The notes: generated by a model from the letters alone, not told the origin. A DNA stretch of 64,000 bases from Yersinia frederiksenii ATCC 33641 (GCF_000754805.1 NZ_KN150731.1:3397886-3461885); one strand, 5' to 3'; positions 28,164-38,013 are shown, counted from the first letter of the stretch. Made by a program: numbers and translations.

Positions 28164-29311
28164 TAGAACACCTGTATTCCCTGACGCCAGACGTTTTGCA
28201 CGTAAATATGTTTACTCTGCGAACCGTCATGAGCGCGTGCCAGTATCAAATCAGCCCGTTTGCCTTCTGCAATCACTCCGCGATCCGCCAGCCCCAAGGC
28301 TTTGGCCGGGTTGCGGGTGACCAAATTGACCGCCTGCGGCAAGGTGAAACTGTTGGTTTCATCTTGCGCGATACGAAATGCGGCATCCAACAGGCTGGCC
28401 GGGTAATAGTCAGAAGATAAAATATCTAATACCCCCAATGATGCCAGCTGGTGGGCTGCGACATTGCCGGAGTGGGAGCCACCACGGACAATATTTGGCG
28501 CGCCCATCAAGACCTGTAACCCATGCTGATGTGAGGCTCTGGCCGCCACTTCAGTGGTTGGAAACTCGGCAATCACACTGCCCAGCGCTTGGGACTCCAC
28601 CACATGTTCGGCGGTAGCATCATCGTGGCTGGCGAGTGCAATTCCCCGCTGGCGGCAGTGACTGGCAATTGCCTCTCTATTTGGCCCTGACCAGCGAGCG
28701 GAAAGGGTGATTTGTTCCTCTTCAAACTCTGCCATTTGCTGATTATTAAGGTGATATTTACCCTGATAATACTCGCGGTATTTCGCGCGCGAGGCGAACT
28801 GGCGCTGGCTCGGTGAGTGATCCATCAGCGACACCAATGAAAGTTCAGGCTGCATCATCAGTTTTTCAAACAGGGGTAGGGTACTGTCATGGGGTAATTC
28901 ACAGCGTAAATGAATCCGATGCTCGGCTCGGTTCAATCCCGCCCGCTGGCTATCCACCACCGCATTGATCATTTTTTGCAGATTATCCAGTCGATGGCCG
29001 CCATCGCGCACATCACCAACTGCCACGGCATCCAAAACCGTGGTAATCCCGCAGGCGACCATCAAGGCGTCATGGCTGCTCATTGCGGAATGGGCTGGCC
29101 AATCGACCTTGGGGCGTGGTGTAAAAAACTTGTCTAGGTTATCGGTATGCAGCTCGATCAATCCCGGTAATAGCCAGCTATTTTGTCCATCAATAGCGGC
29201 TGAGAGTTGGGTCGGGCGATCGCTATAGCTGTGGATTACACCATTGTGGATTTCCAGTGATCCGCTGACCACCTGATCTTCAAGAATAAGATTAACGTTA
29301 TTGAGGATCAT
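28163..29311 (-). CDS. phnM: Alpha-D-ribose 1-methylphosphonate 5-triphosphate diphosphatase PhnM
   Basis: Amidohydrolase-superfamily enzyme that removes pyrophosphate from the triphosphorylated intermediate. [13 protein letters not shown] holds the metal-binding His/Asp, and HDDATAEHV and [14 protein letters not shown] are further family sites. Length is 382 aa. It overlaps phnL by 4 bp. Confidence 0.94.
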   Translation of the reverse strand: MILNNVNLILEDQVVSGSLEIHNGVIHSYSDRPTQLSAAIDGQNSWLLPGLIELHTDNLDKFFTPRPKVDWPAHSAMSSHDALMVACGITTVLDAVAVGDVRDGGHRLDNLQKMINAVVDSQRAGLNRAEHRIHLRCELPHDSTLPLFEKLMMQPELSLVSLMDHSPSQRQFASRAKYREYYQGKYHLNNQQMAEFEEEQITLSARWSGPNREAIASHCRQRGIALASHDDATAEHVVESQALGSVIAEFPTTEVAARASHQHGLQVLMGAPNIVRGGSHSGNVAAHQLASLGVLDILSSDYYPASLLDAAFRIAQDETNSFTLPQAVNLVTRNPAKALGLADRGVIAEGKRADLILARAHDGSQSKHIYVQNVWRQGIQVF

Positions 29312-30027
29312 ACCGGGATCTCCGTGCTGGTATGAGAAGGCGGTGGCGTCATCACCAGTAAGCGGTCACTCACACGGTTACGTATATTTTCATCATGAAA
29401 AATACCGACGATAGCGGCCCCGCGTTGCTTGGCTTTATCAATCAAACTAACCACCGCCGCGCTATTGATGCTATCTAGTGAGGCTGTCGGTTCATCCAGT
29501 AGCAGAATGGGATAATCCACAATAAAACCACGGGCGATATTGACCCGCTGCTGCTCGCCGCCGGAGAAAGTAGACGGCGCCAGATCCCATAACCGTGGTG
29601 GAACATTGAGGTGAGTTAACAGATCCTGAGCGCGCTGTTGGCATAGGTTTCGGTCAACCCCCAGCTCCAGCAAAGGTTGCATGACCACATTCAAGGCACT
29701 GATCCGTGGGATCACCCGTAAGAACTGACTGACCCAGCCCAGGGTATGGCGACGCACCGCCATAATTTGTCGGGCTTCGGCTGTGACGATATCCAGCCAC
29801 TCCCCCTGATGTTTGACCCAGATATGGCCGCTATCAGGTAAATAGTTGGCATATAAAGAGCGTAGCAGAGTGGATTTACCGCTGCCGGAATGACCGTGCA
29901 GCACTACACATTCACCCCTGCCGACCTCCAAAGAGGTTTTATGCAATACCGGCAGGCGAATACCGTGCTGGTGGTGCAGCACGAAGGTTTTACTGAGATT
30001 TTCAACTCTGAGTTGCAGGTGGTCCAT
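29308..30027 (-). CDS. phnL: C-P lyase subunit PhnL (ABC-type ATPase)
   Basis: ABC-type nucleotide-binding protein of the C-P lyase system, required with PhnGHI to make the ribose-phosphonate intermediate. Walker A is GHSGSGKST, the signature is [14 protein letters not shown] and Walker B is [12 protein letters not shown]. Length is 239 aa. A 48-bp gap separates it from phnK. Confidence 0.93.
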   Translation of the reverse strand: MDHLQLRVENLSKTFVLHHQHGIRLPVLHKTSLEVGRGECVVLHGHSGSGKSTLLRSLYANYLPDSGHIWVKHQGEWLDIVTAEARQIMAVRRHTLGWVSQFLRVIPRISALNVVMQPLLELGVDRNLCQQRAQDLLTHLNVPPRLWDLAPSTFSGGEQQRVNIARGFIVDYPILLLDEPTASLDSINSAAVVSLIDKAKQRGAAIVGIFHDENIRNRVSDRLLVMTPPPSHTSTEIPV

Positions 30028-30075
30028 AGTGAGTTCTCGTTAGCCGACTTGCGGATTAAGGTCGAAAGCTAAAAA

Positions 30076-30873
30076 TCAGTTTTGCAGCACCGATGAAACC
30101 AAAAGCTGGGTGTAAGGATGATGTGGATCGTCCAGTACCCGGTCAGTTAGGCCACTTTCAATCACTCGCCCCGCCTTCATTACTAGCAGGCGGTTAGCCA
30201 GTAGGCGGGCGACGCCAAGGTCATGGGTGACAATCACTACCGCCAACTGCATTTCCAGCACCAGATTGCGCAGTAAATCCAGTAATCGCGCTTGCACGGA
30301 GACATCCAGACCCCCGGTGGGTTCGTCCATAAATACCAGCTTTGGATGTGTCACCAGATTGCGGGCAATTTGGAGCCGCTGCTGCATGCCGCCGGAAAAG
30401 GTGGTGGGTAAGTCGTCCAAACGGGATAATGGGATCTCGACATCTTCTAGCCAGCGGCCTGCTTGTTGGCGTATTTCGCCATAATGGCGCTGGCCGATAG
30501 CCATTAAGCGTTCCCCGATATTGCCCCCAGCCGAAACTTGTGGCCGCAGACCATCCAGCGGATGCTGATGAACCACCCCCCATTCAGTGCGTAGCAAACG
30601 GCGGCGCTGACTTTCAGCCATTTGATACAAATCAATGGGCTGCTGTGCATCAGGGCGGTAAATAATATGCCCATGTTGCGGGGGAAGACGGGCTGAAATA
30701 GCTTTCAGTAGTGTGGTTTTACCTGAGCCAGATTCGCCGACAATGCCCAAGACTTCACCGGGATACAGTTGAAAAGAGACTTCGCTAAATCCTTTTCCCG
30801 GCGCATACAAATGGGTGAGATTCTCCACCGACAGCAGCGGATGGGCGAGGGGTTGTGCTTGTGTTGTAATCAT
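30076..30873 (-). CDS. phnK: C-P lyase subunit PhnK (ABC-type ATPase)
   Basis: ABC-type ATPase that docks on the PhnGHIJ core. Walker A is GESGSGKTT, the signature is FSGGMQQRLQIARN and Walker B is LVFMDEPTGGLD. Length is 265 aa, 4-bp overlap with phnJ. It is not a transporter ATPase despite its resemblance to peptide ATPases. Confidence 0.93.
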   Translation of the reverse strand: MITTQAQPLAHPLLSVENLTHLYAPGKGFSEVSFQLYPGEVLGIVGESGSGKTTLLKAISARLPPQHGHIIYRPDAQQPIDLYQMAESQRRRLLRTEWGVVHQHPLDGLRPQVSAGGNIGERLMAIGQRHYGEIRQQAGRWLEDVEIPLSRLDDLPTTFSGGMQQRLQIARNLVTHPKLVFMDEPTGGLDVSVQARLLDLLRNLVLEMQLAVVIVTHDLGVARLLANRLLVMKAGRVIESGLTDRVLDDPHHPYTQLLVSSVLQN

Positions 30874-31751
30874 TGGATATTTCCCCTGAGTGTCGCACTA
30901 TTTTGTGCGGCAGCCTGAGCCTGTTGTTGCTGACAAAAATCGGTATCCGAGCAGACAAACATCCGGCTGCCCTGGTCATCCATCACCACTTCATCAAGAT
31001 AACTGTGGCGCGAGCCGCACAGCGCGCAGGGTTCATCCCATTGCTGCACCGTAAACGGGTGGTCGTCGAAATCCAGACTTTCCACTTTGGTAAAGGGCGG
31101 CAGAGCATAAAGACGTTTTTCGCGGCCTGCACCAAACAGTTGCAGGGCGGGCATCATATGCATTTTGGGGTTATCAAATTTGGGGATCGGTGACGGGTCC
31201 ATCACATAGCGATCGTTAACTTTCACCGGGTAGGCATAAGTGGTGGCGATATGGCCGTAGCGGGCGATATCTTCATACAGTTTCACCTGCATCACGCCAT
31301 ACTCCTCCAGTGCATGCATTTTTCGGGTCTCGGTTTCGCGCGGTTCAATAAACCGCAGCGGTTCGGGGATCGGCACTTGATAGATAAGGATCTGATCCTC
31401 ACTCAGGGGTGTCTCGGGGATGCGATGCCGGGTCTGGATCAGGGTGGCATCAGTGGTTTTTTCGGTGGTAGCAACCCCACTGACCCGCTGGAAAAAACGG
31501 CGGATCGAGACCGCGTTAGTGGTGTCATCAGCTCCTTGATCAATCACTTTTAAGACATCAAAACGGCCAATCAGACAGGCTGTTAGCTGAATGCCACCCG
31601 TCCCCCAGCCATATGGCATCGGCATCTCTCGCCCACCAAACGGCACCTGATAGCCGGGGATTGCCACGGCTTTCAGTAAGGCGCGGCGCAGCGTTCTTTT
31701 GGTCTGCTCATCCAGATAACCCAGGTTGTAACCGCTGAGAACCTCAGTCAT
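30870..31751 (-). CDS. phnJ: C-P lyase catalytic subunit PhnJ (radical SAM)
   Basis: Catalytic subunit that cleaves the carbon-phosphorus bond using a 4Fe-4S cluster and S-adenosylmethionine. The cluster cysteines lie in CALCGSRHSYLDEV and FVCSDTDFC (C-x2-C-x21-C type). VAIPGYQVPFGGREMPMPYG is diagnostic. The open frame extends 18 codons further upstream inside phnI; MTEVLSGYNLGYLDE at 31751 (293 aa) matches the family start and is preferred. Confidence 0.95.
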   Translation of the reverse strand: MTEVLSGYNLGYLDEQTKRTLRRALLKAVAIPGYQVPFGGREMPMPYGWGTGGIQLTACLIGRFDVLKVIDQGADDTTNAVSIRRFFQRVSGVATTEKTTDATLIQTRHRIPETPLSEDQILIYQVPIPEPLRFIEPRETETRKMHALEEYGVMQVKLYEDIARYGHIATTYAYPVKVNDRYVMDPSPIPKFDNPKMHMMPALQLFGAGREKRLYALPPFTKVESLDFDDHPFTVQQWDEPCALCGSRHSYLDEVVMDDQGSRMFVCSDTDFCQQQQAQAAAQNSATLRGNIQ

Positions 31752-32874
31752 GGTGTGGCTCCTGTTGTTCATGGGATGGCGGCATTGAGGATGAAAAATG
31801 CTCACGGCGCAGACGTTTCAGCAACTCCAATTCGGCCTGAAAATCAACGTAATGAGGTAATTTGAGATGAGAGACAAAACCGGCGGCCTCGACGTTATCG
31901 GCATGGGCCAAGACAAACTCCTCATCCTGGGCCGGGCTGCTGACGTTTTCGTCATATTCGTGGCTTTGTAGCGCGCGATCCATTAGCGCCATCGACATCG
32001 CTTTGCGCTCACCACGACCAAAGACCAGCCCATAGCCGCGAGTAAAATGCGGCGCTGCGGAATCTGGGCTGACAAAACCATTCACCATTTCACACTCAGT
32101 CAGCAATATTTCCCCAATATCGATAGCAAATCCCAGCTCTTCTGGCTGAAGGGAAATAGTCAGATAGCCAGTGCGGATTTCGGCGGCGAATGGATGCGTA
32201 CGGCCATAACCGCGCTGGGTGGAATAGCCTAGCGCCAGCAGAAAACCTTCATCGCCACGCACCAGTTGTTGCAGCCGTGCCGAGCGGTTGCAGGGGTAAA
32301 CCGGCGGGTTACGGGTGATATCTTCCGGTGGTGCGCCGTCATCAAGCTCTGCTTGAGCCAATTGTTCTTGAGTCAGTAAATCAAAGGCATGAGCACAGTT
32401 ATGCGGTGATAACTCGTCTGGCATCGGCTCCCTGCCTTTGGGGGCAAGCGCAGCATCCCCAGAGGCCAGCAAAGTGAAATCCAGTAACCGATGGGTGTAA
32501 TCGTAGGTCGGACCGAGCACTTGCCCGCCGGGTAAGTCTTTATAAATCGCTGAAATGCGCCGCTCGAGTCGCATATTCTCAGTTGCTAGCGGCTGACTGA
32601 TAGCCAGGCGCGGCAAAGTTGTACGATAGGCGCGCAGCAGGAAAATGGCTTCCACCAGATCACCACTGGCTTGTTTGATCGCCAATGCCGCCAGTTCGCG
32701 ATCATAGATGCCGCCTTCGGTCATCACCCGATCAACCGCCAGACCTAACTGTTGCTCGATCTGTTCACAATCGATCGCCGGGATCTGTGTATCGCCGCGC
32801 CGCTGGTGCTCCAGCAATTGATGGGCTGCCTCAATGGCTTTTTCGCCCCCTTTGACTGCAACGTACATCAGCAC
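31744..32874 (-). CDS. phnI: C-P lyase core subunit PhnI
   Basis: Nucleosidase-like subunit that, with PhnGHL, couples phosphonate to ATP ribose. MYVAVKGGEKAIEAAHQLLE at the N-terminus and QVLGPTYDYTHRLLDFTLLA are family hallmarks. Length is 376 aa. Its end overlaps phnJ by 8 bp and its start overlaps phnH by 7 bp, so the core subunits are tightly coupled. Confidence 0.95.
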   Translation of the reverse strand: MLMYVAVKGGEKAIEAAHQLLEHQRRGDTQIPAIDCEQIEQQLGLAVDRVMTEGGIYDRELAALAIKQASGDLVEAIFLLRAYRTTLPRLAISQPLATENMRLERRISAIYKDLPGGQVLGPTYDYTHRLLDFTLLASGDAALAPKGREPMPDELSPHNCAHAFDLLTQEQLAQAELDDGAPPEDITRNPPVYPCNRSARLQQLVRGDEGFLLALGYSTQRGYGRTHPFAAEIRTGYLTISLQPEELGFAIDIGEILLTECEMVNGFVSPDSAAPHFTRGYGLVFGRGERKAMSMALMDRALQSHEYDENVSSPAQDEEFVLAHADNVEAAGFVSHLKLPHYVDFQAELELLKRLRREHFSSSMPPSHEQQEPHHD

Positions 32875-33449
32875 ACCTCCACATGGGTGGTTCGTGGAAT
32901 AGCCATTAAATTCCCACCACAGGTGAGTAGGAAATCGATACCAGCAGGAAATGCCACAGGGCGGTTAAGCAGATAATTCAGCACAACGGCGGGCAGGCAG
33001 GGGGCGACCCTGCGGTCATGTTCAATTCCCGGCCCTCGTAGGCGCAGCGGCGTGCCTTGGTGCAGGCTGTCAGTCTGAATAATCACGGTTACTGAGTGTT
33101 CTGGTGACAATTCATTACCTGCCGGGCAGTCTGCCAGCTGTTTTTCTGTTATCTGCGGACTAAATAGAGCAAAACAGGCGGTACGGTTGCAGGCTGTCAG
33201 AGGTGCTCCGGTGTGAAAACGCACATTCTGTTGCGCAGTATCACTGTTGAGAAACTCGTCCAGAAAGAGTGGCGTTTCCTGATCTACCAATGTCAGCAAG
33301 AGACTGGTGGTTGCAGGGTTCAGCGGCTGCCAGCCGGTACTGTGCGGCAGGGCAACTAACACTCCGGGTTCGCTTAATGCCTTGAGAATACGCCGAAAAG
33401 TATGTTGGGCATCCTCTACCGGATGGTCGAAATGGCTTAATAAGCTCAT
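32868..33449 (-). CDS. phnH: C-P lyase core subunit PhnH
   Basis: Structural subunit of the PhnGHIJ core, 193 aa, with a PLP-transferase-like fold lacking catalytic residues. DAQHTFRRILKALSEPG and LRLRGPGIEH match the family. It shares one base with the phnG stop. Confidence 0.93.
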   Translation of the reverse strand: MSLLSHFDHPVEDAQHTFRRILKALSEPGVLVALPHSTGWQPLNPATTSLLLTLVDQETPLFLDEFLNSDTAQQNVRFHTGAPLTACNRTACFALFSPQITEKQLADCPAGNELSPEHSVTVIIQTDSLHQGTPLRLRGPGIEHDRRVAPCLPAVVLNYLLNRPVAFPAGIDFLLTCGGNLMAIPRTTHVEVC

Positions 33450-33925
33450 TAATCTTCTCCCCGCACCAATGTGAAGAAATCAACCTTGCTGGTGGCAATA
33501 GCACGGGCGCGTAACTCTCGTCGTTCCTGTTGTGAGGCTGCCAGCGGGTGAATAACGGTATTAAGCAGTAACTCGTTTAACCCTGCTGATTTGCTACTCA
33601 GGGTAGAGAGTTGCAGCAAAGCATCGAGCAGTGCGCAAAGTTCAGCATGGGGTTTATTGCGCCCGGCAATGTAGCTGTAGCCGTAAATATCTGCGTAGTC
33701 GTCCAGTTTGATCACTGCGCGGGTGAGGGTCATATCGCCGAGAATGAAGCGGCGACCCGTGCCACCCATTCGGGCTTGCAATTGGTTCAAGCCAATCTCT
33801 GGTGCGCGGATAACCTGATAGCGCGGTGATAGATTTAAGGGTTGCCAGTGGGCGAGTAATTCATCCGGTTGGCTATGGGCCAATATCGACATCCAGCGCT
33901 GCCTGGTTGTAGAGGCGTTTTCCAT
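33449..33925 (-). CDS. phnG: C-P lyase core subunit PhnG
   Basis: Small core subunit of C-P lyase, 158 aa. RQRWMSILAHSQPDEL and GGTGRRFILGDMTLTRAV are recognisable. Its start codon follows the phnF stop with no gap. Confidence 0.92.
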   Translation of the reverse strand: MENASTTRQRWMSILAHSQPDELLAHWQPLNLSPRYQVIRAPEIGLNQLQARMGGTGRRFILGDMTLTRAVIKLDDYADIYGYSYIAGRNKPHAELCALLDALLQLSTLSSKSAGLNELLLNTVIHPLAASQQERRELRARAIATSKVDFFTLVRGED

Positions 33926-34651
33926 CTAGTGCTCCATGGTCAGTTCAATCATATCGGCACGGGTCAGACTGACGGAGTACTCCGCCACCTGCAGGCTATC
34001 AACGCAGATATTCAGCGTCCGCACACATAGCAGTGGGGCATGAGTGGCAATTTCCAGTAAACGGCTCTCTTTGGCCTGGGCACGGCGCGCGCTGATTCGG
34101 GTCTGGCTACGACTCAGCGGCTGTTGCAAATTCTGGGTGATAAATTGATGCAGTGAGCCGAAGTTAAAATGTTGCAGAGCGGGCCACCAATTCAGGTCTG
34201 GCAGGTAGTGATCGATAACACAGACTGGCACGCCATTGACGCGCCGTAATGTGCGCAAATGAATAACGGTTGCCCCTTCAGTCAGTGATAGTGCTTTTGC
34301 AACATGCCCAATACACGGGCGTAAGACTGCTAGTAAGCGCTCACTGGTGGGGTCGCTTCCTTGGTCAAGCAAGTTCTGGCTGAAACGAGCATTGGCATGC
34401 AGCGGATAGTCATAAGGGCGCATCAGCACCAAAATGCCAATACCCTGACGGCGCTGCAACCAACCGCGCTCAACTAATTCATCCACAGCCCGGCGCAGAG
34501 TATGGCGGTTAACTTGATAGCGATCAGCCAGTTGCTGCTCAGAAGGGAGATAATCCCCACAGCGATATGCGCCGCGTAGTTCCTGCTCTAATTGAGCCGC
34601 AATTTGTTGATAGCGGGTGGGATAACTGGTCGGTGGTCTAGATAAGTGCAT
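33926..34651 (-). CDS. phnF: GntR/HutC-type regulator PhnF
   Basis: Transcription factor of the C-P lyase operon. An N-terminal winged helix (residues about 10-75, QQLADRYQVNRHTLRRAVDEL) is followed by a UTRA ligand-binding domain ending SVSLTRADMIELTMEH. The open frame begins at 34684; MHLSRPPTSYPTRYQQ at 34651 (241 aa) matches the E. coli start and length. It is first in the operon. No phnCDE precede it. Confidence 0.93.
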   Translation of the reverse strand: MHLSRPPTSYPTRYQQIAAQLEQELRGAYRCGDYLPSEQQLADRYQVNRHTLRRAVDELVERGWLQRRQGIGILVLMRPYDYPLHANARFSQNLLDQGSDPTSERLLAVLRPCIGHVAKALSLTEGATVIHLRTLRRVNGVPVCVIDHYLPDLNWWPALQHFNFGSLHQFITQNLQQPLSRSQTRISARRAQAKESRLLEIATHAPLLCVRTLNICVDSLQVAEYSVSLTRADMIELTMEH

Positions 34652-35041
34652 AGCGGATATACCCTCTCTCAGTATTATCACCACTGGCTGCTATCCACGA
34701 TAAAATGGCAAAAGGACGAATATGGACCGGCAGGTGGTGGAGTGTCATGGCGATAACCAGTAAGTGATCTCATCGCTATGCTGGCGGTTTTTAATGACAG
34801 TTGGGTTAAGCTCAGATGGCGATACGATGAAGTTTATTTGCGGTTATCGGCGAGCTTTTTTGTCTAGTAAATCGATCTGCTTATAGTAAAAAGATTTATC
34901 GCATTATCAATCTGATACATATCCTCACCTAAAAACCTCACTTTAAACAAAAAATAAACATTGCCTTAACTTGAGAGAAACATAAGTGTCTCTTATAGTT
35001 ACTTCTACGCCGCTGTGGCGTTCTCTCTGGGGGGTCATACC
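34652..35041. promoter_or_regulatory. Divergent promoter region phnF / lipoprotein gene
   Basis: 390 bp. An ATGACAG half-site (near 34796) resembles half of a Pho box for the minus strand, but the second repeat is not present. On the plus side a small stem (ACGCC 35007-35011 / GGCGT 35017-35021) precedes the G-rich ribosome site GGGGGG (35029-35034) of the lipoprotein gene. Nothing else stands out. Confidence 0.4.
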
Positions 35042-36157
35042 ATGTGCCCTAATAAAATTAGCCGTCTGAGCAAAATAAGTCTGGCAATATTACTGGCCTG
35101 CTCGCTTGCAGCATGCAGTGGAAGTGGCGGCGGTTCTCACAATACTGCGAAGAATAGTGCCGGCCAGACAACCGGTGGAACCGGTTCTGGCAGTGATGGT
35201 AGTGGCAGCGGAAGCGATGGTAGTGGCGGGGATGGCAGTGGTGGTAATGGCTCTGGGGGCGGGACTGGTGGTGGCACAGGTAATGGTGGTGGCACCACGG
35301 CGAATAATTCTGCTGTCGGAAATGTGGTCAGTGGTGTCGGGACTGCCGTGGATGGTGTAGGCGATACTGTCAGTGATGTTGTTAGTCAAACACCGGTTGG
35401 CAGCTTACCCATTGTCGGGGGGGGCTTGGTCACCGTGGTCGATAGCGCGGGCAATGCGGTGAGTGAAGTGGGAACCGGTTTACAGAACGGCGTGGGACAA
35501 TTAGGAAATAATCCTAATGCATTGGGCACGACGGCTGCTGGTGTACCGAAGGCCGTGGCGGATGTAGGAACCGGTGTTTCAGGGTTAGGTGGCACAGTTT
35601 CAGGTATCGCCGCTAATACCCCATTGGGCGGTGTTACTGGCACGGCGGGCGGATTAGTGACTCAGACGGGTGGGGCGGTAACTTCCATTGGTAATGGATT
35701 GGCACAAGACCTGCAAACCGGGACGACCAGCAAGTTAACCACGGCGGCGACCGGCATAGTGACGCCAGTAGTCGGTCAGGTACAAGATATTACTCAGACC
35801 GTGGGAACGACCACGGGCATTGGTGCTCCGGTTAACAATTTGCTGACTGCCGTTGGCGGCACTGTCACCACCACCGGGACTCAAGTTGCTACCAACGCAC
35901 CTGCTTTGGCTGGGGTTGGGCAGGTGCTGCAAGGTACCGGGCAAGCAGTTGAGAAAGCGGGTGGCTTAGTTACTCCACCAACGACTACGGGAGGCTCGAA
36001 TGGCTTGCTGGCAGGAGTGACCAATACTGTCGGTGGTGTGGTTGGTGGTGTCACCGGCGGAGTGAATGCCAATGTTTCAGCTAACGCCAATGCCAGCGCT
36101 GGTGGTGGGTTATTAAGTGGTGTCGGTGGATTACTGAAGCCGACAGCAACCAATTAA
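35042..36157 (+). CDS. Gly/Ser-rich repetitive lipoprotein, partner candidate of the downstream TpsB
   Basis: 371-aa protein. The signal peptide ends in the lipobox LAAC (SLAILLACSLAAC, lipidated Cys about residue 25). A low-complexity Gly/Ser/Asp stretch follows (GSGSDGSGSGSDGSGGDGSG). The remainder is a repetitive Val/Gly/Thr/Ala region with recurring motifs such as GTAVDGVGDTVSDVV, GTGVSGLGGTVSGI and GGAVTSIGNGLAQ, spaced like an amphipathic repeat. Automated pipelines tend to call such proteins collagen-like, but strict Gly-X-Y periodicity is limited to the short Gly-rich part. I see no TPS (FHA-type) secretion domain. ATG 35042 is preferred over 35015 because of the G-rich ribosome site and the signal peptide. 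It sits directly upstream of a ShlB/FhaC-type transporter. Confidence 0.8.
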   Translation: MCPNKISRLSKISLAILLACSLAACSGSGGGSHNTAKNSAGQTTGGTGSGSDGSGSGSDGSGGDGSGGNGSGGGTGGGTGNGGGTTANNSAVGNVVSGVGTAVDGVGDTVSDVVSQTPVGSLPIVGGGLVTVVDSAGNAVSEVGTGLQNGVGQLGNNPNALGTTAAGVPKAVADVGTGVSGLGGTVSGIAANTPLGGVTGTAGGLVTQTGGAVTSIGNGLAQDLQTGTTSKLTTAATGIVTPVVGQVQDITQTVGTTTGIGAPVNNLLTAVGGTVTTTGTQVATNAPALAGVGQVLQGTGQAVEKAGGLVTPPTTTGGSNGLLAGVTNTVGGVVGGVTGGVNANVSANANASAGGGLLSGVGGLLKPTATN

Positions 36158-36190
36158 CCCGTAACGCTAATGACGTTGGTGATGTATTTT

Positions 36191-36223
36191 AGCCTGACAC
36201 CTTCTTTATTGAGGGTGCCAGGC
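36191..36223 (+). other. Hairpin between lipoprotein and tpsB-like gene
   Basis: AGCCTGACACC (36191-36201) and GGTGCCAGGCT (36213-36223) form an 11-bp stem with one A.C mismatch. No T-run follows, only TATATAAATAATAAAAA, so it may be a weak terminator or a stability element reducing tpsB expression. Confidence 0.5.
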
Positions 36224-36282
36224 TATATAAATAATAAAAAATATTAAAACTATAATTTAATGTGCGCATAAGGAAGTATTCT

Positions 36283-38013
36283 ATGAATAATAGAGTGTGG
36301 CTATTGTTTTTATTTGGTGCGGGCAGTGCATGGCAATACAGTGCTTTAGCTAATACCGTTCCCATGTTGATTGATCAGAATAACCCTTCCAGAATATCGC
36401 GTGATATTACTAAACCACAAGCTACACGGACAGTGCCACCAACAATTTCCACCCCAACGCCGCATTCTAAATTAACACTGGATACCTTAATTGAGGTGAA
36501 GCACATTCAATTTATTGGTGGTACTCGATATAACATTGCTGCCCTCAGTGAACCCTTTGCTGATTATATTGGTAAAAAGGTACCATTAAAGAGTTTACTG
36601 GTCGCCACACAGTCTATTACTAAATTGTATCAGCAAGATGGCTATATTCTTTCTTATGCTTATTTGCCGTCGGATAATTTCACCAATGGCACGTTGAAAA
36701 TAGGTTTGGTTGAAGGCTATATCGCCAATACTCGTATCCAAAGTGAAAACGCAGCAATAGGGCGTTGGTTGACTAAGCTGTCCCAACGCATTATGGCAGA
36801 GAAGCCACTGACACAAGATACCTTTGAACGTTACAGTATTTTAATGAGTCGGACACCAGATACTAAGGTTATCGCCACGGCTAAAAACCCGGATAATATT
36901 TATGGTGCAACATTATTGGAAGTTAAAGCTGACCATCCGCGTTACTGGAATGTCACTACCGCATTGGATAGCCGTAAAGGGGTTTATAGTGGAGTACTGA
37001 ATGCAACCTTAAGTGGATTTACACCTTATGCTGAACAATTTGGGGTGGCGACGTTATTACCATTAAATAGCAAGAATCGAGACCAATATCTGGGTTTAAA
37101 CTATCAGCAATTTTTAGGCAGTAATGGTTTATCACTGCAAACTCGTGGCAGTTATTATAAACAGGAACCTAAAGATTATACCGATGTACTGACACTGTAT
37201 CCGCAGAATATTACTTTATCCAGCCGTACTGAACAGACGCAATATTCTGGTGGGTTGGTATTAAGTTATCCGCTGCAATTAACCCGTAAGCGACAATGGA
37301 CAGTAAGTGGTGGCGTAGATTATCTGGAGAAAAGTTATAATTTAAAAAGTCGAGCACGTTTTAATTCGCTTAATAATGCATTACTCGATTTGGAAGATCA
37401 AAACCAGCGAATGCGTTATCCCGCAGCTGAATTGGCACTGACAGGTTATCAGGAATATACCCAATCTTATTGGAGCACTCGCGCCAGTGTGCGCAAGGGA
37501 ATAAATGGGGCTTTGGCATCCAGTTCAGTTCCATGGGGGGACTTGGGTTTTACTCGCTGGAAACTGACCGGGGATGCGGCGTATTTAATGGCAGAGAAAT
37601 GGCGGCTAAGTGCCTCGGCTGAAGGGGATTGGTCTGACAATGATCTGCCGGAAGCGGAACATGTTACTTTTGGCGGGTTGCGGTTTGGGCGGGGGTATCC
37701 AGATAGCGAAGCTACCGGCGATTATGGCTATGGTGGGCAAGTAGAAATGCGCTACATGCATAATCGGGAAAATGGCGACTGGCTCAAAACCATCCAACCT
37801 TACGCCGTGCTGGATACGGCTCATACTTGGTATAACTCGCCGATATTCCGTGCACAAAAATTGGCTTCTTATGCTGTGGGCGTCACCTTGGGTGATAACA
37901 AACATTATTCGATATCACTGGAAGGGGCGAGGCCAATTGGTGACCTGCCCAGTGATAGTTCGCGCCGTGATTGGCGCTTTAATGCCACGTTGACTTATAA
38001 CTTTGCTAATTAA
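36283..38013 (+). CDS. ShlB/FhaC/HecB-type two-partner secretion outer-membrane transporter
   Basis: TpsB-family 16-stranded barrel, 576 aa. It has a signal peptide (WLLFLFGAGSAWQYSALA), a Pro/Thr-rich linker and a POTRA domain with IEVKHIQFIGGTRYNIAAL and YQQDGYILSYAYLP. The second POTRA and the barrel follow, with the L6 lid-loop motif FGRGYPDSE (RGY) near residue 480, ending in the terminal strand FNATLTYNF. ATG 36283 follows AAGGAAG. The upstream neighbour is a repetitive lipoprotein rather than a large TpsA adhesin or haemolysin. It ends 12 bp from the convergent nrdG. Confidence 0.9.
   Translation: MNNRVWLLFLFGAGSAWQYSALANTVPMLIDQNNPSRISRDITKPQATRTVPPTISTPTPHSKLTLDTLIEVKHIQFIGGTRYNIAALSEPFADYIGKKVPLKSLLVATQSITKLYQQDGYILSYAYLPSDNFTNGTLKIGLVEGYIANTRIQSENAAIGRWLTKLSQRIMAEKPLTQDTFERYSILMSRTPDTKVIATAKNPDNIYGATLLEVKADHPRYWNVTTALDSRKGVYSGVLNATLSGFTPYAEQFGVATLLPLNSKNRDQYLGLNYQQFLGSNGLSLQTRGSYYKQEPKDYTDVLTLYPQNITLSSRTEQTQYSGGLVLSYPLQLTRKRQWTVSGGVDYLEKSYNLKSRARFNSLNNALLDLEDQNQRMRYPAAELALTGYQEYTQSYWSTRASVRKGINGALASSSVPWGDLGFTRWKLTGDAAYLMAEKWRLSASAEGDWSDNDLPEAEHVTFGGLRFGRGYPDSEATGDYGYGGQVEMRYMHNRENGDWLKTIQPYAVLDTAHTWYNSPIFRAQKLASYAVGVTLGDNKHYSISLEGARPIGDLPSDSSRRDWRFNATLTYNFAN

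Noticed and set aside
34790-34820. Possible Pho box upstream of phnF
   Set aside because: Only one ATGACAG half-site is present; the second 7-bp repeat at the right distance does not match.
35120-35310. True collagen triple-helix domain in the lipoprotein
   Set aside because: The Gly/Ser/Asp part is short and does not keep strict Gly-X-Y periodicity; most of the protein is a Val/Gly/Thr repeat.
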